Shown: positions 1-5,849 of the stretch, piece by piece
How the letters are laid out: every line of letters begins with the position of its first letter
Numbering within the stretch: the first letter of the stretch is position 1
Translations under genes and position numbers: made by a program
Source: an uncultured Peptococcaceae bacterium
Lineage (GTDB): Bacteria > Bacillota > Peptococcia > Peptococcales > Peptococcaceae
Direction: 5' to 3'
NCBI GenBank assembly: GCA_958451915.1
Contig: CAUDRX010000067.1
Location: 1-11,727, forward strand
DNA length: 11,727 nucleotides
Notes under the pieces: model-generated
Database searches by the model: none
What the model was told of the DNA's origin: nothing
Seen by the model: only the letters and a program-made list of their open reading frames with translations

Positions 1-21
1 CTATGGAAAGGAGCTCGTTCT

Positions 22-1404
22 ATGCACAACGAACCACTTCTTGAGATCGATAAGCTGCGCGCCTCCATCGCCAGTAAGATCCACTACCTCAAAGAGAACA
101 ATTCCATCTCTCCGGAATTGTATGCAAAATATGACATCAAGCGCGGCCTGAGAAATGCCAACGGCACGGGTGTGCTTGTCGGTATCACCCGTATCTCTGA
201 AGTCAAGGGCTATACCGTTGAAGACGGCAGAAAGATCCCTTGTGAAGGCCAGCTCATGTACCGCGGCATCCCGATCACTGATCTTGTGCACGGATTTGAA
301 AAAGAAGACCGTCTCGGCTTCGAAGAGATCGTCCATCTGCTTGTCTTTGGTTCTCTGCCAAACCGTCAGGAGCTCGACTGGTTTTCGAAGACCCTGCAGC
401 GCCGGCGTGTGTTCCCGGATAATTTCAAAGAAGACATCTTTCTGCGCATCCCAAGCAATAACCTGATGAACAAGCTTCAGCGCGTTGTGCTCTCACTCTA
501 TTCTTATGATGAGGATCCAGACAACATCGAACTCGGCAACGTGCTGGCTCAGTGCCTCGACCTCATTGCCAAGATGCCGCTCATGGTCGCCTATGCTTAT
601 GCTGCCAAGGAGCATTATTTCAACAACAAGAGCCTGATCATCCATCAGCCGCTGCCAAACGGCAGTACCGCTGAGAACATCCTGCATCTGATCCGCAAGG
701 ACAGCGAGTTTACACCGCTGGAAGCGAAGATCCTCGATCTCTGCCTGATCCTTCAGGCTGACCACGGTGGTGGTAACAACTCTGCGTTTGCCACCCATGT
801 CGTTTCTTCCTCCGGTACCGATACCTACTCGGCCATCGCCACTGCCATCGGTTCCCTCAAGGGGCCGCGTCATGGCGCTGCGAACCAGCGTGCCCACGCC
901 ATGGTCAAGGACATCCAGGAACATGTGCGCCACTGGAACGATGACGGCGAAGTCGCCGATTACCTCAGAAAGATCCTCGCCGGGGAAGCCTTTGACCACA
1001 GCGGCCTCATCTATGGCATGGGCCACGCCGTCTACACCCTGAGCGACCCGCGCGCTGTTCTGCTCAAGGAAAAGGCTGCCGTGCTCGCCAAAGAGACCGG
1101 CTTTGAAGCGCAGTATGACCTTCTCGACCGCATCACCCGCATGACGCAGGAGATCCTGCGCGAACGCAAGGGTCAGGATTTCAACATCTGTCCGAACATC
1201 GACCTCTACACCGGCATCATCTATGAGATGATGGGTATTGAAGCCGATCTCTTCACACCGCTCTTTGCCACTGCGCGCATCGCCGGCTGGTCGGCACATC
1301 GCCTTGAGCAGGTCATGGACAGCAAGATCATGCGCCCTGCCTATTTCTACCTCGATGCCAACGACCTCAGCTACGTACCTCTCGAGGAACGCGGCGAACT
1401 CTGA
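22..1404 (+). CDS. gltA: Citrate synthase (GltA/2-methylcitrate synthase family)
   Basis: Condenses acetyl-CoA (or possibly propionyl-CoA) with oxaloacetate to citrate in the cytoplasm. In a fermentative anaerobe this most likely feeds the oxidative branch toward 2-oxoglutarate and glutamate. The 460-residue product carries the family's catalytic set: His248 in ADHGGGNNS, His284 in GPRHGAANQ, His335 in GMGHAVY and Asp394 in PNIDLYTG, with an Arg-rich segment near Arg419 (ATARIAGW). It has about 80 N-terminal residues before the core, as in the long citrate synthases of clostridia, and so is longer than the approximately 370-residue bacterial short form. The ATG is preceded by GGAAAGGAG at 5-13. 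A terminator follows, so it is probably the last or only gene of its transcript; its promoter lies outside the window. No aconitase or isocitrate dehydrogenase is adjacent. Choice between citrate and 2-methylcitrate synthase cannot be made from sequence; the absence of prp genes favours citrate. Confidence 0.95.
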   Translation: MHNEPLLEIDKLRASIASKIHYLKENNSISPELYAKYDIKRGLRNANGTGVLVGITRISEVKGYTVEDGRKIPCEGQLMYRGIPITDLVHGFEKEDRLGFEEIVHLLVFGSLPNRQELDWFSKTLQRRRVFPDNFKEDIFLRIPSNNLMNKLQRVVLSLYSYDEDPDNIELGNVLAQCLDLIAKMPLMVAYAYAAKEHYFNNKSLIIHQPLPNGSTAENILHLIRKDSEFTPLEAKILDLCLILQADHGGGNNSAFATHVVSSSGTDTYSAIATAIGSLKGPRHGAANQRAHAMVKDIQEHVRHWNDDGEVADYLRKILAGEAFDHSGLIYGMGHAVYTLSDPRAVLLKEKAAVLAKETGFEAQYDLLDRITRMTQEILRERKGQDFNICPNIDLYTGIIYEMMGIEADLFTPLFATARIAGWSAHRLEQVMDSKIMRPAYFYLDANDLSYVPLEERGEL

Positions 1405-1415
1405 TGGATATGATG

Positions 1416-1456
1416 AACGCCCCACGCTCTCTGCACAGAAGCGCGGGGCGTTTTTT
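1416..1456 (+). terminator. Rho-independent terminator after citrate synthase
   Basis: Eight-base outer stem AACGCCCC (1416-1423) pairs with GGGGCGTT (1445-1452). An inner CGCT/AGCG pairing (1425-1428 with 1440-1443) lies across one A/C mismatch, and a run of six T follows at 1451-1456. It lies 12 bases past the stop codon. Confidence 0.9.
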
Positions 1457-1486
1457 GCCGGAAAATGCGGGGCGCAGGCGCTGACT

Positions 1487-1514
1487 TTGCCTCGTCTGCT
1501 GGCTGTGCTATAAT
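1487..1514 (+). promoter_or_regulatory. Sigma-70/SigA-type promoter of the reductase operon
   Basis: A perfect -10 box TATAAT at 1509-1514 stands 16 bases after TTGCCT (1487-1492), a moderate -35 box. It lies between the citrate synthase terminator and the next gene, so it separates the two transcription units. The 5' leader to the ATG would be about 35 bases. Confidence 0.75.
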
Positions 1515-1554
1515 ATAGGTATCATGCAGAACTTTTGAAGAGGTGATCAAAACC

Positions 1555-2709
1555 ATGGAACAAGCGATCTTTGAACGGCAGGGCGGCGCGCTGGCCCTGG
1601 CGGACGGAACGGCTGCCGCGGAGGTGGCGATGGCAGGCGATGTGCCGCTGCTCCTGACACGGCTGGGCGTGACGAAACCGCTCGTCGTAAGCCGCAGCGG
1701 CCTGGCGCGCAGCTGCGTGGCTGAAGAGCTGGAGCGGCGGAGCATGCCTTATGCGCAGTTTGACGGCTTTGCACCGAACCCAACGGCAGAGCAGGTGCTG
1801 GCAGGCTGGGCGATGTACCAGAGTGAAGGCTGTGACGGCATCCTGAGCATTGGCGGCGGCAGCGCCATTGATGTGGCAAAGGCGATCAAGGCCATCGGCG
1901 GCACGGATCCGGCAGACACAACCCTGGAACGGCTGACCCATCCAGATCCGTTGGCGGTGGTGCATGTGGCGCTGCCGACAACAGCGGGCACAGGCAGCGA
2001 ATCGACCCACTTTGCGACGATCTATATCGGCGGTAAGAAACATTCTGTGAGCCATCCCGATCTTTTGCCGGAAGTTGCCATCCTCGATCCTGCGCAGCTC
2101 CTGAGCCTGCCAGATGCGGAACGCGCCGCGACATTCCTGGATGCGCTCTGTCACAGTATCGAATCTTACTGGTCCATGCGTGCCACGGATGAAAGCCGTG
2201 CTTTTTCGGCCCAGGCGATTGCCTTGCTCACGGCCAGCGCTGATGCTTATCTGGCTGGTGACGAAGCGGCCTGCGGCGCGGTCATGGCGGCTTCGAACTT
2301 TGCCGGACGTGCCATCAACCTGACGACGACGACGGCGGCCCACGCCATGTGTTATCAGCTGACATCGCTTTACGGCCTGCGTCATGGCCATGCCGCGGCG
2401 GTCTGCTTACCGGCGGCCTGGGACCATCTGCTGCACGTGGACGATGCAGCGCTCCAGGCACGGCTGGCTGATCTGGCGGGCCTTGTCTGCGGCAAGCGTC
2501 AGGCAGCGCCGGAAGAGGGACTCGAGGCCTTTCTGGCGCTCTGGCGCAAAGCCGGTCTGGACGACAGTTGGGTGCCTGAAGATGAGCACGACCTGGGCAC
2601 GCTGGCGGCTTCAGTCAATGTGCAGCGCCTGAGCAATTTCCCGGTGCAGGTGGATGAGGACGATCTCGTGGCAATGTACCGTAAGGCGCTCTGGGGGCTG
2701 GATCGATGA
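1555..2709 (+). CDS. Iron-containing alcohol dehydrogenase, phosphonoacetaldehyde reductase-like
   Basis: Group III metal-dependent alcohol dehydrogenase of 384 residues. It has the GGGS dinucleotide-binding loop (about 99-103), the family signature PTTAGTGSE (141-149) and all four metal ligands: Asp196 and His200 (DALCH), His263 (AAHAM) and His277 (RHGHA). Details beyond the generic family, namely STHFATIYI then KHSVSHPDLLP (about 150-172) and TTTTAAHAMCYQLTS (about 257-271), resemble the phosphonoacetaldehyde reductases (PhpC/FomC) that make 2-hydroxyethylphosphonate, as I recall them; this is inference. The start is the ATG at 1555, 7 bases after GAGGTGAT (1540-1547); the upstream in-frame GTG at 1543 lies inside that binding site and is rejected. 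The next gene overlaps by ATGA, so the two are probably translationally coupled. A generic butanol or lactaldehyde dehydrogenase is the main alternative; the cytidylyltransferase neighbour argues for the phosphonate reading. Confidence 0.85.
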   Translation: MEQAIFERQGGALALADGTAAAEVAMAGDVPLLLTRLGVTKPLVVSRSGLARSCVAEELERRSMPYAQFDGFAPNPTAEQVLAGWAMYQSEGCDGILSIGGGSAIDVAKAIKAIGGTDPADTTLERLTHPDPLAVVHVALPTTAGTGSESTHFATIYIGGKKHSVSHPDLLPEVAILDPAQLLSLPDAERAATFLDALCHSIESYWSMRATDESRAFSAQAIALLTASADAYLAGDEAACGAVMAASNFAGRAINLTTTTAAHAMCYQLTSLYGLRHGHAAAVCLPAAWDHLLHVDDAALQARLADLAGLVCGKRQAAPEEGLEAFLALWRKAGLDDSWVPEDEHDLGTLAASVNVQRLSNFPVQVDEDDLVAMYRKALWGLDR

Positions 2710-3434
2710 AAGCTTTTATCTTTAATTCCGGGCGCGGTTCGCGGCTTGGTGCGCTGACCGCAGAACGACCCAAGGCGTTGGTGCCGCTGTCCGGCGGGGA
2801 GACTATTTTCTCGCGTCAGCTCCGCCTCCTCCATCGGGCAGGCGTGGATGAGGTGGTCGTGAGCACTGGCTATCTGGCATCGCAGATCGAGCAGGCGGCG
2901 GCGCCTTTCGCGGCGGACGGGATGCGCTTTACCTTTGTAGAGAACGCCGATTATGCCCATTCCAACGCCATCGTTTCGATGCATCTGGCGGCGCCTCACC
3001 TGCAGGGCGGAGATTTTCTCGTGATGCACGGTGATCTGGTCTTTGACGAAAGCTGGCTGGATACCGTGCTGGCAGCACCACAGATGGACCTGGCGGCTTG
3101 TGACGCGACACCGCCGCTCAATGAGAAGGATTTCAAGGCGCGTGTCAGAAATGGCATCATCGATGCAGTGGCCGTCGATCTTTTCGGTGCCGACTGTGTC
3201 AACTTTATGCCTTTTTACAAACTCAGCGCGCGCGCCTTAGCGCTTTGGCTGGCACAGGTGGAGGCGGCGTGCGGACGCGGCGAGACCACGATCTACGCCG
3301 AGACTGCGGCGGCAGATGTGTGGCCGGCGATGCAGGTGGCACCGCTGTCTTACAGTACGCACCTGCTCATGGAGATCGATACCCCCGAGGATCTGGCAGT
3401 GGCGCGTGCGCAGCTGTCGGCCCTCGAAGCATGA
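2706..3434 (+). CDS. LicC/Fom1-type nucleotidyltransferase (probable cytidylyltransferase)
   Basis: Sugar-nucleotidyltransferase fold of 242 residues. The N-terminal nucleotide loop NSGRGSRLG (7-15) is followed by RPKALVPL (21-28) with the conserved Lys23. A metal-binding Asp110 lies in MHGDLVFD, and the C-terminal MEIDTPEDL (222-230) supplies the second acidic pair. The segment ENADYAHSNAIVSM (79-92) matches the NPxYxxTNN-type region of choline-phosphate cytidylyltransferase LicC and of the N-terminal domain of Fom1. Such enzymes join CMP to phosphocholine, 2-aminoethylphosphonate (PntC) or 2-hydroxyethylphosphonate (Fom1). The ATG overlaps the stop of the reductase by four bases (ATGA). With a reductase partner and no aminotransferase nearby, an alcohol-type phosphonate such as hydroxyethylphosphonate is the most economical substrate, but this is inferred. 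It has no transferase domain, so the CMP conjugate's acceptor is unknown. Confidence 0.85.
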   Translation: MKAFIFNSGRGSRLGALTAERPKALVPLSGGETIFSRQLRLLHRAGVDEVVVSTGYLASQIEQAAAPFAADGMRFTFVENADYAHSNAIVSMHLAAPHLQGGDFLVMHGDLVFDESWLDTVLAAPQMDLAACDATPPLNEKDFKARVRNGIIDAVAVDLFGADCVNFMPFYKLSARALALWLAQVEAACGRGETTIYAETAAADVWPAMQVAPLSYSTHLLMEIDTPEDLAVARAQLSALEA

Positions 3435-3455
3435 AATCAGAAAGGATGTGCCCCT

Positions 3456-3683
3456 ATGGCAAAGAGAGATTTTGAAAAACGGCAGTATGTCTGCCCAAAA
3501 TGTGGCTGCACCCATTTTGAGAGCGATCAGTTTCAGGCTGCAGGCGGCGGTTTTGCGAAGGTCTTCGATGTGCAGAACAAACGCTTTGTGACCATTAGCT
3601 GTGAAGAATGCGGCTACACCGAACTTTACAGAGCAGAAACGTCCACCGGTATGAACGTGCTCGACTTCCTGCTCGGGAACTGA
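3456..3683 (+). CDS. Small zinc-ribbon protein (DUF2082-like)
   Basis: A 75-residue protein with two CxxC knuckles, Cys13-Pro-Lys-Cys16 and Cys49-Glu-Glu-Cys52, spaced as a rubredoxin-like zinc ribbon. Between them lies a basic/aromatic stretch (AKVFDVQNKRFVTIS). This layout matches the predicted nucleic-acid-binding zinc-ribbon family that I recall as DUF2082; members are small, widespread in Bacillota and of unproven function. A purine-rich AGAAAGGA site (3439-3446) precedes the ATG by 9 bases. It follows the cytidylyltransferase by 21 bases with no terminator between, so it is probably co-transcribed. Function beyond zinc and likely nucleic-acid or protein binding cannot be stated. Confidence 0.85.
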   Translation: MAKRDFEKRQYVCPKCGCTHFESDQFQAAGGGFAKVFDVQNKRFVTISCEECGYTELYRAETSTGMNVLDFLLGN

Positions 3684-3720
3684 GCGCACCGGCGTGTGTG
3701 AGAGGAAGGAGGCGACAAGG

Positions 3721-4035
3721 ATGGATCTTCAGGATGCGATCAAAGGTCTGCGCGGCCTTGCCAAAGCGGACGCAGCAGTGCGCGACAGCCTGCTCGAGAC
3801 CCGTGACCTGGCCAACAGCGAAGAGGTCTTCTGCGAGCGGGCAACGGCGCTGGGCTTTCCCCTTGATATCGCTGAGCTTGCCTTTGCAGGCGAGCAGGAC
3901 TATGCGACCATGCGGCGTGCGACCAATGGCGGCGGCGAGAATTCGCCGGTGCTGCTTGGGGAAGACGATTATTACGACCTTTTCATGTGTGAGCTCGACG
4001 CAATGAAGCGCGCCGGGATGAAAGCGCAGAAATAA
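3721..4035 (+). CDS. Small Nif11-like protein of unknown function
   Basis: A 104-residue protein. The first 60 or so residues (helical, with the pattern DAIKGLRGLAKADAAVRDSL, then a hydrophilic turn, then CERATALGFPLDIAEL) resemble the Nif11 domain, which occurs both in nitrogen-fixation neighbourhoods and as the leader of some ribosomally made peptides. It continues into a Gly-rich NGGGENSP (about 68-75), an acidic-aromatic GEDDYYDLF patch and a basic tail ending KAQK, with Cys in the tail. The start is the ATG at 3721, 8 bases after a perfect AAGGAGG (3706-3712); the in-frame GTG at 3694 lies upstream of that site and is rejected. It lies 37 bases after the zinc-ribbon stop, probably in the same operon. 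No modification enzyme or peptide exporter lies nearby, so I do not call it a peptide precursor. Confidence 0.75.
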   Translation: MDLQDAIKGLRGLAKADAAVRDSLLETRDLANSEEVFCERATALGFPLDIAELAFAGEQDYATMRRATNGGGENSPVLLGEDDYYDLFMCELDAMKRAGMKAQK

Positions 4036-4077
4036 TAGCGCCTATCAGTATTTTTTGATTTCAAACTTGGCAAAGTA

Positions 4078-4086
4078 TGTTATACT
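4078..4086 (+). promoter_or_regulatory. Extended -10 promoter of thioredoxin gene
   Basis: TGT followed by TATACT (4081-4086) is an extended -10 element (TGn-TATAAT type). No good -35 stands at the usual 17-base distance; TTGATT at 4055-4060 is 20 bases away. The extended -10 would compensate for this. Confidence 0.6.
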
Positions 4087-4120
4087 ATAGGCAACGTATC
4101 CCTAAGGAGGAATCTATCAA

Positions 4121-4429
4121 ATGGCAGTAGTTACCATTACCAAGGAAAATTTCGAAGAAGAAGTCATCAAGAGCGACAAACCTGTCCTGCTCGACTTCTG
4201 GGCAGTATGGTGCGGCCCTTGCCGTATGGTCGGTCCGATCGTTGAACAGATCGCTGAAGAACGCACCGATCTTAAGGTCGGCAAGATCAACGTTGACGAA
4301 CAGACCGAACTGGCTACCGCTTTCCGTGTCATGAGTATCCCAACCCTCGTGGCAGTGAAAGACGGCAAGATCATCAATCAGTCCGTTGGCGTTCAGCCAA
4401 AAGCTGACATCCTCGCCCTCTTCGACTAA
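4121..4429 (+). CDS. trxA: Thioredoxin
   Basis: A 102-residue cytoplasmic thioredoxin that reduces protein disulfides with electrons from thioredoxin reductase (not in this window). It has the active site WCGPC (residues 30-34 within FWAVWCGPCRM), the buried Asp of LLDFWA and the cis-proline loop MSIPTL at about 71-76. Length and architecture are standard for the family and no signal peptide is present. A perfect AAGGAGG (4104-4110) sits 10 bases before the ATG. It has its own promoter and is closed by two terminators, so it is a single-gene unit. It lies directly upstream of the Fe-S assembly unit, which may be chance or may reflect shared redox roles. Confidence 0.97.
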   Translation: MAVVTITKENFEEEVIKSDKPVLLDFWAVWCGPCRMVGPIVEQIAEERTDLKVGKINVDEQTELATAFRVMSIPTLVAVKDGKIINQSVGVQPKADILALFD

Positions 4430-4442
4430 GACGATCCGTCAG

Positions 4443-4482
4443 AGCGCCGGCTTTCTGCGTGGGCAGGAGCCGGCGCTTTTTT
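4443..4482 (+). terminator. First of two tandem terminators after trxA
   Basis: Perfect 10-base stem AGCGCCGGCT (4443-4452) with AGCCGGCGCT (4468-4477), a 15-base loop and a T run at 4477-4482. Confidence 0.92.
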
Positions 4483-4492
4483 ATGATGTGCC

Positions 4493-4521
4493 AAAGGCAG
4501 CTTGGCGGAGCTGCCTTTTTT
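4493..4521 (+). terminator. Second tandem terminator after trxA
   Basis: Perfect 10-base stem AAAGGCAGCT (4493-4502) with AGCTGCCTTT (4509-4518), a six-base loop and a T run to 4521. It starts 10 bases after the first terminator and shields the following regulator gene from thioredoxin transcription. Confidence 0.9.
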
Positions 4522-4557
4522 GTGCGTGCGGATTTTACTTATAATAAACACCGTTGA

Positions 4558-4606
4558 TAAAAAAACAGAAAAAAAGGCTTTTCATTCCCCTGCACATCAG
4601 TATAAT
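4558..4606 (+). promoter_or_regulatory. Promoter of the MarR-SufC-SufB unit with A-rich upstream tract
   Basis: TATAAT at 4601-4606 lies 16 bases after TTTTCA (4579-4584). Immediately upstream, 4558-4576 is almost pure A (two A runs broken by C and G), placed where an UP element would contact RNA polymerase. Predicted transcription start is about 4612. Confidence 0.65.
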
Positions 4607-4619
4607 AATAGGTGGATGA

Positions 4620-4632
4620 TTTAGCAGCTAAA
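4620..4632 (+). promoter_or_regulatory. Candidate MarR operator palindrome
   Basis: TTTAGC-A-GCTAAA is a perfect 6+1+6 inverted repeat about 8 bases downstream of the predicted transcription start. It is nested inside a second inverted repeat, GGATGA (4614-4619) with TCATCC (4640-4645). Size and position fit a dimeric winged-helix repressor site controlling its own gene and the genes after it. The assignment is inferred from symmetry and position. Confidence 0.5.
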
Positions 4633-4660
4633 CTGCCCGTCATCCAAAGAGGTGTTTTTA

Positions 4661-5101
4661 TTGATAGAACGAAAGGATATCTATATCACAGCGTACCGTT
4701 TGATCAACAAGTACAACGCCAAGACCAAGCAGCCAAAAACGTTTGGCACCAAAGAGCCCGTCTGTGGCTCAGAAGCCCAGGTGCTCGATGTGGTGGCCCA
4801 TGAACAGCCGGTGATCGCTTCACAGATCGCAAATCTTCTCGGCATCACCAAGGGCGCTGTTTCCCAGACGCTGGCCAAGCTTGAGAAAAAAGGCCTGATC
4901 GAACGCCAGGCGGACCCGCAGGCAGGAGGTGTCACCATCCGGCTCTCGGACGCAGGGCGTGAGATCCTCACCAATTATTATGCCTACCGTGACTGCCGCC
5001 TGCGTAAGGTGATCGCGGGGGCCCAGAGCCTGCCCGCGGAGAGCGCGGCCACAGTGCTCGCTATGCTGGAGGCCTTTGAAGAGGCGCTCGATCAATATTG
5101 A
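4661..5101 (+). CDS. MarR-family transcriptional regulator
   Basis: A 146-residue winged-helix protein. The DNA-binding core runs from about 50 to 102, with helix-turn-helix VIASQIANLLGITKGAVSQT, recognition-helix continuation LAKLEKKGLIER and a wing around Asp85-Arg94. Flanking N- and C-terminal helices would form the dimer interface as in MarR proteins. It contains two cysteines, Cys35 and Cys112, on either side of the DNA-binding core. The best start is the TTG at 4661, 6 bases after AAAGAGGTG (4646-4654); an in-frame GTG at 4652 overlaps that site. Its stop lies 20 bases before the SufC-like gene, so it probably heads and autoregulates the Fe-S operon. The inducer is unknown; iron, Fe-S status or oxidants are plausible given the neighbours. 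Usual suf/isc regulators are Rrf2-type, so this pairing is uncommon in my knowledge. Confidence 0.87.
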   Translation: MIERKDIYITAYRLINKYNAKTKQPKTFGTKEPVCGSEAQVLDVVAHEQPVIASQIANLLGITKGAVSQTLAKLEKKGLIERQADPQAGGVTIRLSDAGREILTNYYAYRDCRLRKVIAGAQSLPAESAATVLAMLEAFEEALDQY

Positions 5102-5121
5102 TAACCATTGGAGGAGTTACC

Positions 5122-5835
5122 ATGCTGAAATTAGAACATATTTCTTACGGTGTTGAGGAACGCCCAAACATCCTCAACGATGTCAACCTCGAGATCGATG
5201 AACCATTCGTTGCCATCACCGGCCCGAACGGCAGCGGCAAGAGCACGCTGATGAAGGTCATTGCCGGCATCATCAAGCCGAACAGCGGTCGTATCTATTT
5301 CAACGATCAGGACATCACCGATCTGACCATCACCGACCGTGCCAACCTCGGCATCAGCTATGCTTTTCAGAAACCAGTCTCTTTCAAGGGGCTGCAGGTC
5401 TTCGATCTGCTGAACCTGGCGGCTGGCCGCACGGCAACTTTGAGCGAAGCCTGCGACTATCTCAGCGAGGTTGGCCTCTGCGCCCGCGATTACATCAACC
5501 GCGAGCTCAACGACAGCCTTTCCGGCGGTGAGATGAAACGCATCGAGATCGCTATGATGCTGGCGCGCAGCACGGCACTGTCGCTCTTTGATGAGCCGGA
5601 AGCCGGTATCGATCTCTGGAGCTTCCAGAGTCTCATTTCTGTCTTCGAAAAGATGAACGAGAAGACGCAGGGCAAGATCCTCATCATCAGCCACCAGGAA
5701 CGCATCCTTAACATCGCAGAACGCATCATCATGATGCAGGACGGCAAGGTTGTGCGTGATGGCGCGCCGGGCGAAGTCATGCCGCACATCCTCAATACCG
5801 GCTGCACCAAGATCATGGACAAGATGGGTAATTAA
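5122..5835 (+). CDS. sufC: SufC-like ABC ATPase (Fe-S cluster assembly)
   Basis: Soluble ABC-type ATPase of 237 residues that would power Fe-S cluster assembly on the SufB/D-like partner encoded next. Walker A is GPNGSGKS (34-41), the Q-loop glutamine is Gln83 (YAFQKP), the signature is LSGGEMKRIEIA (133-144), Walker B is LFDEPE (155-160) and the switch His191 is in ISHQE. The EAGID after Walker B and the LSGGEMKRIEIA signature fit the SufC lineage rather than a membrane transporter, and no permease is present. The ATG at 5122 follows GGAGGAG (5110-5116) by 5 bases; an upstream in-frame TTG at 5098 overlapping the regulator's stop is rejected. The next gene starts 14 bases after its stop. No SufS desulfurase or SufU/SufE follows, suggesting a minimal SmsC-type protein. 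Confidence 0.92.
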   Translation: MLKLEHISYGVEERPNILNDVNLEIDEPFVAITGPNGSGKSTLMKVIAGIIKPNSGRIYFNDQDITDLTITDRANLGISYAFQKPVSFKGLQVFDLLNLAAGRTATLSEACDYLSEVGLCARDYINRELNDSLSGGEMKRIEIAMMLARSTALSLFDEPEAGIDLWSFQSLISVFEKMNEKTQGKILIISHQERILNIAERIIMMQDGKVVRDGAPGEVMPHILNTGCTKIMDKMGN

Positions 5836-5849
5836 AGGAGGGACCAACC

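Noticed and set aside
493..1425. Minus-strand 310-codon frame opposite citrate synthase
   Set aside because: Antisense shadow of a clear enzyme with all catalytic residues; no motif, no plausible start signals.
4036..4080. Possible terminator after the Nif11-like gene
   Set aside because: There is a T run at 4050-4056 but the only pairing (ATCA with TGAT) is four bases and spans the T run, so no convincing hairpin; some read-through into trxA is possible.
4540..4545. A second TATAAT upstream of the MarR gene
   Set aside because: It has no reasonable -35 box (the position is the T run of the preceding terminator), whereas the TATAAT at 4601-4606 has a -35 box and an A tract.
4522..4660. Possible riboswitch in the leader of the MarR-SufC-SufB unit
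   Set aside because: The predicted leader is only about 50 bases and contains just the short palindromes; there is no terminator or multi-helix fold before the start codon.
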